Assembly: GCA_014239035.1 (NCBI GenBank)
Contig: JAAZZY010000053.1
Coordinates: 1 to 11,239, forward strand
From: Chlamydiia bacterium
GTDB lineage: Bacteria; Chlamydiota; Chlamydiia; Chlamydiales; JAAZZY01
DNA: 11,239 nt
Direction of reading: 5' to 3'
Positions 1-5,546 of the stretch are shown piece by piece. The position numbers were made by a program, and so were the translations under genes. Positions within the stretch are counted from its first letter, which is position 1; each line of letters starts with the position of its first letter. Below the pieces are notes generated by a model. The model saw nothing but the letters and a program-made list of their open reading frames with translations. It ran no database searches and was not told the DNA's origin.

Positions 1-23
1 TGAAGAAGTAAAGGGAGGACACC

Positions 24-215
24 ATGATTAGAAAGCAGCGTAAGAACCAAAAAGCCAAAATCGTCAAAAGAGAGGAGAGGCTTGGAGTTCAAAAGCATAA
101 TCTTATTCAAAAAGAAGAGATTGAAATGAACCTTATTGATGCAGCTCAGAGTGCCTTTTTCACAGACGGTATCGAGTCATTTGACTATAAATTGAACTAT
201 AATTTTGAAGAGTGA
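24..215 (+). CDS. Small basic hypothetical protein, 63 aa
   Basis: I do not recognise this protein. The main support is a near-ideal Shine-Dalgarno (AAGGGAGG, 11-18) five bases before the ATG. The first half is strongly basic (K/R-rich, residues 3-36, probably helical) and the second half is acidic and aromatic (ends in NYNFEE), a charge split seen in some small nucleic-acid-binding or structural proteins. There is no signal peptide or membrane span. Its last 19 bases overlap the 3' end of recN on the opposite strand, so the two genes converge. An upstream gene could end at TGA (1-3) or TAA (9-11), which would make this the distal gene of an operon lying outside the window. It could be a spurious frame, but the ribosome binding site argues against that. 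Confidence 0.55.
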   Translation: MIRKQRKNQKAKIVKREERLGVQKHNLIQKEEIEMNLIDAAQSAFFTDGIESFDYKLNYNFEE

Positions 216-1867
216 AGAAGATCAGTTGCTAGCTCGGAGGCTTTTTTACTGAGCTCTTTTCCACCAAGCATTCGCTCGATCTCTTTTTGCTTTTGTTTCT
301 CATTAAGCTGCTCAATTAATGAAAAGGTTCTGCTCTTTTCTTCTTTTTTCATAATCTGATAGTGATGGTCAGCAAAGACAGCTACTTGCGGCAGGTGAGT
401 AATTACAATGATTTGCTTATCCTTGCTCATCTTTTTTAATAGTTTTCCAATCTTTGGAGCTGTTTCACCTCCTAGGTTTGCATCCACTTCATCAAAAAAG
501 AGAGTCGGAATATCTTCTAGATCAGATAAGATGACTTTTAGAGCTAAAAGAAGCCTCGAGAGCTCTCCACCACTTACTCTATCTTTTAAAGCGGCCTTTT
601 TTTCACCTACATTTGCTTTGAGGAAAAATTCAACTGATTCTTGGCCTGTCGCAGAAGGTCCAATAGGAGTTAATTCAATAACAAGCTCTGCATTTGGAAG
701 GTTGAGCTGACCTAAAAGTGTTTGGATTTCTTTTTGAAGCTTGCCTTGCGCATGCTTGCGCATTTTAGAAAGCTCATCACAAAGCACCTTAAATTTTTTC
801 TTCTCTGATTCAATTTGCTTAAGGAGATCTTCTTTTTGCTTTGAGATACCTTCAAACTGCGTCAGCTGCATGGAGAGCTTTTCTTTTTGTGCTAACACAT
901 CTTGAAGCGTGGGGCCGAAGCGTTTGCAGAGCGAACGCAAAAGTTTTAACCTTTCATCAATCTCGTATAGCCTTTGAGGGTTTTCTTCAAGAGAATCTCT
1001 AAAATGCAAGATAGAGAAAGAAAATTCGTTTAGATTTTCAATTATATGAGAGAGCTCTTCTTGAAGACTTTTAAACTCTGGAACTGTGATATTAATTCTA
1101 TTGAGCTCTGCATAACCTACTTTTAAGCTAGCAAGTACACTCTGCTCTTGTTCTTGCAAAAGGTGATAGTTTTTCGAAAGGCTATCATGTAGCTCTTTTG
1201 TGCAAGAGAGCTTCTCATACTCTTGAAAAAGAATTTCATCTTCATCAAGTGTTGAGATTTGAGCAAGATCAAGCTCCTCATGCTCTGCATGCCACTGCTT
1301 TTTTAAAGCATTTTCATTTTGTTCTCTGCTTAAGAGCTCTTGATATTCACTGTTAAGAGAAGCTAAATGAAAATAGGACTCCATCACATTTTGAGTAATA
1401 TGAGAATGAGCGCCATACGTATCTATAATCTCACGGTGATAATCTGGGTCTAGTAGCTTTTGAGAGGCGTGTTGAGCAATCACTTCCATTAAAAAAGGAG
1501 CAATTTGTTTAAGTAGACTAACCTGGGCCATTTGATTGTTAATGTAAACCCTGCTTTTTCCAAGCAAGGAGATCTCTCTTTTAATGAGAAGAGAATCTTG
1601 AGGATCTATATCAATGCCACCTGCTAATAAGATAGAGAATATTATAGCTGGATCTTGCAATTCAAAAAGAGCAGATACACAGGCCCTCTCAGCTCCATTT
1701 CGAATAAGCTGAGTGTCTGCTTTAGCACCTAAAAGCAAACGAAGGGCATGCATAACAGCTGTTTTCCCAGCGCCAGTTTCTCCAGAAAAGATATGAAGAC
1801 CTTTCTCAAAAGAGATTTTGGAGGACTCCATTAAAATGATATTATCAATAGAGAGTTCTTTTAGCAT
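197..1867 (-). CDS. recN: DNA repair protein RecN (SMC-like ATPase)
   Basis: RecN is a cytoplasmic SMC-family ATPase that acts early in recombinational repair of double-strand breaks. The head is split as in the family: Walker A GETGAGKT at residues 29-36 and, after a long central coiled-coil region (about 165-385), the ABC signature VSGGELSR at 431-438, Walker B LFFDEVD at 456-462 and the switch histidine at 491 (ITH). The length of 556 aa is normal for RecN. The start MLKELSIDNI matches the usual MLxxLxIxN opening, and its ATG overlaps the rnhC stop (ATGCTAA, 7 nt), so translation is likely coupled to rnhC. One oddity is the D-loop after Walker B, which reads DANLGGETA where most RecN proteins have a DVGISG-type sequence. 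No clear terminator follows, and the 3' end overlaps the convergent 63-aa ORF by 19 nt. Confidence 0.95.
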   Translation of the reverse strand: MLKELSIDNIILMESSKISFEKGLHIFSGETGAGKTAVMHALRLLLGAKADTQLIRNGAERACVSALFELQDPAIIFSILLAGGIDIDPQDSLLIKREISLLGKSRVYINNQMAQVSLLKQIAPFLMEVIAQHASQKLLDPDYHREIIDTYGAHSHITQNVMESYFHLASLNSEYQELLSREQNENALKKQWHAEHEELDLAQISTLDEDEILFQEYEKLSCTKELHDSLSKNYHLLQEQEQSVLASLKVGYAELNRINITVPEFKSLQEELSHIIENLNEFSFSILHFRDSLEENPQRLYEIDERLKLLRSLCKRFGPTLQDVLAQKEKLSMQLTQFEGISKQKEDLLKQIESEKKKFKVLCDELSKMRKHAQGKLQKEIQTLLGQLNLPNAELVIELTPIGPSATGQESVEFFLKANVGEKKAALKDRVSGGELSRLLLALKVILSDLEDIPTLFFDEVDANLGGETAPKIGKLLKKMSKDKQIIVITHLPQVAVFADHHYQIMKKEEKSRTFSLIEQLNEKQKQKEIERMLGGKELSKKASELATDLLHSSKL

Positions 1868-2775
1868 GATTGCAACACTTGTTCGTAGGTCTGAAAATGT
1901 TTTTTGCAGACTTTGTCTAGGCTATCTCTGCCAAATTTCCTAACTATACTTATAGCGGCACCTTTAGTTTTTTGAGAAGCGCCTTTTGGAAGCTCTATTT
2001 CGATAGCATTTCCTAAAGTTTTTAAGCTATTTAAAAAGGTTGCTCGCGCTAAGATCGCAGCAGCTGCAACTAGCATGTCACTTTCTGCATGTGTTTTAAG
2101 GTCAAGCTCAACCTCTTTATTTTTTGCGTGTACAGCTCTTGTGATTAAAGCGTCAGATGCAAACTTATCAATGAGGACTTTTTTACACCCTGTTTTAGCC
2201 ACCAGCTGATCGACCACTGCAGAGTGACCCCACGCTAAAAGAGAATTGAGGTTTTTAAACTTTGAGTAGAGATCGTTATATTTCTCTGGACCTATTTTTA
2301 TAATATGATGAACGCAATCGTCTTTGATTTTTTTAGCGAAATCTAATGTCTTTTTATCACTGAGTTTTTTAGTGTCTTTAATTCCAAGAGAGGCAAGGCT
2401 CTTAATGACCTCCTTGTCTCCATAGACTCCAGCAATACATAAGGGGCCAAAAAAGTCACCCTTACCTGCCTCGTCACATCCAATGTGAGCAGAAGTATCC
2501 ATATATTCAGTTGGATGACTGAAGGTAAATGATTTTAAAATTTCAGGCTCTAAATAAAATTCAATGAATTCGCCCATCTCTTTGCCTTGAACCATCAGCT
2601 TGCCAGATTCATACAGCGTTACTGAGATTCCTTTTTTCTTCGCGCTAAAAATGGTGTAGGCAGGTTTTGCAAACTCAAAGGCAAAACCCCTCAGATCATT
2701 TTGAAGCTTATCTGCAAGTGACAAATCCACTTGCGTTACGAAACATGAACTTTTTACTTTTTTTTCATTTTTCAT
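1861..2775 (-). CDS. rnhC: Ribonuclease HIII
   Basis: RNase HIII hydrolyses the RNA strand of RNA/DNA hybrids. The core motif GCDEAGKGDFFGP (residues 99-111, counted from my chosen start) has the family's extra residues, and the acidic quartet is visible as D101, E102, D203 (VLIDKF) and D233 (AESDML). Residues 1 to about 80 form the TBP-like substrate-binding domain that marks HIII rather than HII. At 304 aa the length is typical. The frame stays open to an ATG at 2883, but that 36-residue extension is rich in L/S/N, unlike the family, and overlaps the start of divergent rodZ by 13 nt, so I place the start at 2775 (MKNEKK), although its ribosome binding site is weak. It is followed by recN with a 7-nt overlap. 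The rnhC/rodZ divergent arrangement matches, from memory, C. trachomatis CT008/CT009. A weak -10 (GATAAA on the minus strand, 2818-2813) could serve rnhC. Confidence 0.93.
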   Translation of the reverse strand: MKNEKKVKSSCFVTQVDLSLADKLQNDLRGFAFEFAKPAYTIFSAKKKGISVTLYESGKLMVQGKEMGEFIEFYLEPEILKSFTFSHPTEYMDTSAHIGCDEAGKGDFFGPLCIAGVYGDKEVIKSLASLGIKDTKKLSDKKTLDFAKKIKDDCVHHIIKIGPEKYNDLYSKFKNLNSLLAWGHSAVVDQLVAKTGCKKVLIDKFASDALITRAVHAKNKEVELDLKTHAESDMLVAAAAILARATFLNSLKTLGNAIEIELPKGASQKTKGAAISIVRKFGRDSLDKVCKKHFQTYEQVLQSC

Positions 2776-2803
2776 CGGAGTACAATCAGAAAGTTTTAAA
2801 AAA

Positions 2804-2833
2804 TTGACACATTTTATCAAATAACTCGATAAT
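2804..2833 (+). promoter_or_regulatory. Sigma-70/sigma-66-type promoter for rodZ-DUF368
   Basis: TTGACA at 2804-2809 is a perfect -35, and GATAAT at 2828-2833 is a five-of-six -10, with 18 bp between them. The predicted transcript starts near 2840, leaving about 30 nt of leader that contains AGAGG (2861-2865) five bases before the rodZ ATG. It sits in the 95-bp gap between divergent rnhC and rodZ, where any rnhC promoter would have to overlap it on the other strand. Confidence 0.7.
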
Positions 2834-2870
2834 TTTGCATTAATAAAATTGTCAGATAACAGAGGCTCAT

Positions 2871-3278
2871 ATGCTAGATACACTAAAGAAAATGGGAGAA
2901 ATGTTTAAAGAGAGGCGCTCTGAGCGCAATCTTTCTTTAAAGGAGATAGAGACAGCGACTTCAATACGTATGAATTTTTTAAAGGCAATTGAGGATGGGG
3001 AAGTTTTTAACCTTATCTCACCAGTCTATGCCCAAGGTTTCATAAAACAGTACGCTCAGTTTCTTGGACTAGACGGAGACAGAATTTTAAAAGAACAATC
3101 TCCTTTGAGAAAAGAGGGGATGAAGCATGAGTTTGCTTATGGACTCGGCACCCTTGAAGTAAGATCTACTCCTGGCCAGGGAATGAAGTGGTTTCCAAAC
3201 TTTGTTTGGGTGGGTGTGGGTGCTGTTGTAATTGCAGCTGCTTGGATGTTTGCTAAATACTTAGGTGTTCTATCATAG
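2871..3278 (+). CDS. rodZ: RodZ-like membrane-anchored HTH protein
   Basis: RodZ is an inner-membrane adaptor that ties the actin homologue MreB to the cell-wall machinery. Residues 8 to about 70 are a five-helix RodZ/Xre-type HTH (RRSERNLSLKEIE, then a helix with PVYAQGFIKQYAQFLGLD at 51-68). The aromatic residues F57, Y61 and F64 of that last helix lie where RodZ proteins contact MreB. A basic linker leads to one membrane span at about 107-130, and only five residues follow it. The periplasmic beta domain of E. coli RodZ is therefore absent, as reported for C. trachomatis RodZ (CT009), which binds MreB at the septum. It has its own promoter and SD (AGAGG), and its TAG stop shares a base with the GTG start of the DUF368 gene. 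A membrane-bound transcription factor is possible, but the fold and context favour RodZ. Confidence 0.82.
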   Translation: MLDTLKKMGEMFKERRSERNLSLKEIETATSIRMNFLKAIEDGEVFNLISPVYAQGFIKQYAQFLGLDGDRILKEQSPLRKEGMKHEFAYGLGTLEVRSTPGQGMKWFPNFVWVGVGAVVIAAAWMFAKYLGVLS

Positions 3279-4453
3279 TGGCGTGGTTTGGAAAAGCAAA
3301 GAACTGGATTAAGCTTTATCTTCAGGGAATGGCAATGGGAGTTGCTGATTTGGTTCCTGGGGTTTCTGGAGGAACCGTTGCTTTTATCTTGGGATTACAC
3401 CCAGACCTACTTAAAAGCATGAAGACTATTCGCCCTTCATCAATTAGACGCCCTAAAAATGTAGCTTGGTTTTTGCTCTCAGCTATTGCTCTTGGAATGA
3501 TTACAATGCTTGCGCTTGGCTCTCATGTTATCTACCACCTCCTTAACCACAACATCTATCAATGTCTTCTGCGCTCCTTATTTATGGGGCTTATCATTGG
3601 TTCAATATTCTTCTGCTTAAAACAAGTGGACAAGTGGGGTATCTCTCGCATTTTTTCTCTTTTACTTGGCCTCTTTATAGCGTTCTCTATTTCTTATTTT
3701 TGTAATCGTAGCACTACAGAACCTCTCTATGATGTGCCGCTTGAGATAAAAGCTCCAACAGCAATCTTAAATGAAGCTTCTAACTACGATCATCAAAATA
3801 AGCTGCTTAAAAATGTCAATTGGATCAATCTAAAGTCTCTTTATCAAGAAGGATTTGTTGATCCAGATACCTGGATTTTTAGCCATGACTACAAAGGTTT
3901 TCTTCAAGTAGAGAGCTGTTTAGAAAAAAACCTCAATAGAAGTTTTCATTTAAAAATAGGACTCTGTGGAGCACTATCAATAGGAGCTATGATCCTACCT
4001 GGAATATCTGGTAATCAAATCATGCAGATAATGGGCTGTTATGAGACCATTATAGAGGCCATTGCACTATGGACTGGAGGTCTCCTGCAAGGCTCTATTA
4101 TCAATAGCTCTTTTTGGATACTCGTAAGCTTAGGACTCGGCATCATTGTCGGTATAGCAAGTTTCTCACGCATTTTAATCTACTTCTACACCAAATACTT
4201 TTCACTGACCTTATCGTTACTCATCGGCTTTATGATGGGCTCTATTACTAATCTGTGGCCTTTTTGGAGGGTGACCTATCACATTAGCCTCTTAAAGGAT
4301 CAATATCGTTTAACTCTTCAGCGCATAGCACCAGAGATGCCAGCTTTGACTTCTTATCAAACAGGGCTAGCTCTAACCATGGTGATTCTAGGGATTGGGG
4401 CTGTAATTGTAATGGAAAGAAAGCTCGCCTTTAAAAAGCTTCAATTTAATTAA
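3278..4453 (+). CDS. DUF368 membrane protein, putative undecaprenyl-phosphate translocase
   Basis: This multi-pass protein has the two family hallmarks, one per half: ADLVPGVSGGT at residues 23-33 and MILPGISGNQ at 238-247, an inverted-repeat layout with re-entrant PG(V/I)SG loops. Proteins of this family (PopT in later naming) were shown in other bacteria to return undecaprenyl phosphate across the membrane for reuse in peptidoglycan and other surface polymers. Applying that here is inference from family. At 391 aa it is longer than the usual 270-320. The excess is mainly a polar insert at about 143-225 between the halves, plus a segment at about 335-358 after the conserved GSxxxLWP motif (321-328). 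The GTG start overlaps the rodZ TAG by one base with AGGTG upstream. A later ATG (3329, residue 18) would still keep the first motif. It ends just before a strong terminator. No frameshift is visible. Confidence 0.85.
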   Translation: MAWFGKAKNWIKLYLQGMAMGVADLVPGVSGGTVAFILGLHPDLLKSMKTIRPSSIRRPKNVAWFLLSAIALGMITMLALGSHVIYHLLNHNIYQCLLRSLFMGLIIGSIFFCLKQVDKWGISRIFSLLLGLFIAFSISYFCNRSTTEPLYDVPLEIKAPTAILNEASNYDHQNKLLKNVNWINLKSLYQEGFVDPDTWIFSHDYKGFLQVESCLEKNLNRSFHLKIGLCGALSIGAMILPGISGNQIMQIMGCYETIIEAIALWTGGLLQGSIINSSFWILVSLGLGIIVGIASFSRILIYFYTKYFSLTLSLLIGFMMGSITNLWPFWRVTYHISLLKDQYRLTLQRIAPEMPALTSYQTGLALTMVILGIGAVIVMERKLAFKKLQFN

Positions 4454-4460
4454 GACACAA

Positions 4461-4492
4461 AAAAACCTCATAGATGAATCTAAGAGGTTTTT
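4461..4492. terminator. Bidirectional rho-independent terminator
   Basis: The structure is AAAAACCTC-a-TAGAT-ga-ATCTA-a-GAGGTTTTT: a 9-bp outer stem and a 5-bp inner stem separated by a single A/A mismatch. It ends in T5 on the + strand and in a run of seven T on the minus strand (4465-4459). It lies in the 60-bp gap between the convergent DUF368 gene and the 236-aa gene, so it can end transcription from both sides. Confidence 0.9.
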
Positions 4493-4513
4493 GTAGGATG
4501 TAGGTGGTGCTTA

Positions 4514-5224
4514 TTAAGCTTTAGTTATAGCTATGCAAAGAATCGACTGGATGGTGACTTTCAACGCTTCAAGTTGTTTTGAAGCTGCGGCTTGAACATC
4601 TTTAGCCATCGCAACAATACCTTCTCGATCATCTTCTGCAACTTCAGATCCAGTTAACTCAATAACTAAACCATCCAAAAGGGCCTGGAACATTGGCTCA
4701 GTGAGGGTCGTGTTGATCGTGTGCTCTGTAAGCATCTCTCTTAAGCTATCTACTTCAGTATTAAATTTTGTACCTGCAGCCTGGATATCTTGTAATTGCT
4801 TATCTTCTGATGCTAGCAAATCTTTGAAAATATTATATTTTTTAATCTCTGCAGTAAGGCTAATAAAGTCCTTTTTTAGAAAAGCTGAGAGGTTAGCTGT
4901 TTTGACACTATCTTCAGATTCACCGGCTATTTTTAATCTCAAGAAAATATCTTTTACTTTTGCGTTAAAGGTTATGATTTTGGATGCAACAAATGTAACT
5001 TTTTCAACTGTTTGCTCTGAAAGAGCTTTTTGTTCTGTTAAGAGGCTAATCTTAGTTTTAACAGCATTCAAGGCAGTTTGTTGAAGTACGGGAAATCTTG
5101 AGCCATGGGTTGCTTTTAGTGCACCTTCTGGTAATTCAGAGTGAGGGCCTGCAACTATTTCAGGATCTCCCCAAATTCGATCTGTCGCTTCCTGCCTTTG
5201 TAGTAACATTCCTAATGATGCCAT
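4514..5224 (-). CDS. Hypothetical helical protein, 236 aa, third gene of unknown operon
   Basis: I do not recognise this protein. It has no signal peptide or membrane span. From about residue 47 to 165 it is predicted to be long amphipathic helix, probably partly coiled coil (LTEQKALSEQTVEKV and similar heptads), with a second helical block at about 176-230 ending in a hydrophobic stretch. A short motif, G34-x6-GSRF-x-V (34-46), recurs in the 465-aa protein two genes upstream (G302-V314). The start has a good SD (GAGGT) beginning just after the stop of the 78-aa gene, 9 nt away, so the two are probably translationally coupled. It ends with tandem TAA codons, followed by the bidirectional terminator. 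The helical make-up and operon partners would suit a structural or secreted effector-type protein, but that is speculation. Confidence 0.8.
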   Translation of the reverse strand: MASLGMLLQRQEATDRIWGDPEIVAGPHSELPEGALKATHGSRFPVLQQTALNAVKTKISLLTEQKALSEQTVEKVTFVASKIITFNAKVKDIFLRLKIAGESEDSVKTANLSAFLKKDFISLTAEIKKYNIFKDLLASEDKQLQDIQAAGTKFNTEVDSLREMLTEHTINTTLTEPMFQALLDGLVIELTGSEVAEDDREGIVAMAKDVQAAASKQLEALKVTIQSILCIAITKA

Positions 5225-5233
5225 TTTTACCTC

Positions 5234-5470
5234 TTAATTTTTTTTCTTTTTAAATAGTTTCTTGATGCCTCTGTAAGGAGAATACTCGTACTCTGAGTCA
5301 TAGCTTGCTGAGAAGCTTAAAATAACAAAACCTGCAAAGATAATTAGTCCCACAATAGGTGTTGCTGCTAAATTGAAAATGCTAATAGTTGCAGTTTGCG
5401 CTACAAAAAAAACAAAACTTAGCCACCATCCAATTGTGACATACTTTGTAAATTTTTCTTCCTTACTCAT
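5234..5470 (-). CDS. Small two-span membrane protein with polybasic tail, 78 aa
   Basis: I do not recognise this family. Residues 11-33 and 37-54 are two hydrophobic segments joined by a very short turn (NLAAT), giving a membrane hairpin. The N-terminus carries lysines, and the tail at 67-77 is strongly basic (RGIKKLFKKKKN), so both ends should lie on the same, cytosolic side. A bilobed hydrophobic domain with a tight turn is the defining shape of chlamydial inclusion-membrane (Inc) proteins, though Incs are usually longer and many unrelated small proteins look alike. The tail, with Y/E-rich residues before it (YDSEYEYSPY), could bind acidic lipid or a protein. The ATG has a weak SD (GGGA, six bases upstream). 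A hairpin separates it from the upstream 465-aa gene. Downstream, the 236-aa gene follows after 9 nt. Confidence 0.75.
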   Translation of the reverse strand: MSKEEKFTKYVTIGWWLSFVFFVAQTATISIFNLAATPIVGLIIFAGFVILSFSASYDSEYEYSPYRGIKKLFKKKKN

Positions 5471-5507
5471 ATTTTTCCCTGCCTTGGGTCATTTTTCACA
5501 AACGAAA

Positions 5508-5533
5508 TAAGGCTAGAGCATACTCTAGCCTTA
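5508..5533 (-). terminator. Intercistronic hairpin, possible partial terminator or processing element
   Basis: A perfect inverted repeat, AAGGCTAGAG (5509-5518) and CTCTAGCCTT (5523-5532), is extended by one T-A pair to an 11-bp stem with a four-base loop. It lies 14 nt after the stop of the 465-aa gene on the minus strand and is followed by an interrupted T-rich stretch (TTTCGTTTG). The poor T-tract suggests incomplete termination, or 3'-end protection of the upstream message, rather than a full stop. No convincing promoter is visible between it and the 78-aa gene. Confidence 0.6.
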
Positions 5534-5546
5534 AGTATTGTCTTAA

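Noticed and set aside
231..247. Short hairpin AGCT-CGGA-GGCT followed by six T on +
   Set aside because: A stem of only four pairs with a wobble, inside the recN coding end, is too weak to call a terminator.
408..710. Open frame on the + strand inside recN
   Set aside because: It is antisense to the well-supported ATPase head of RecN and has no SD.
2776..2883. Upstream ATG of rnhC at 2883 giving a 340-aa protein
   Set aside because: It overlaps the start of divergent rodZ, crosses its promoter and adds a sequence unlike RNase HIII.
4701..5084. Open frame of 127 codons on + opposite the 236-aa gene
   Set aside because: It lacks an SD and lies wholly antisense to a gene with good start signals and operon context.
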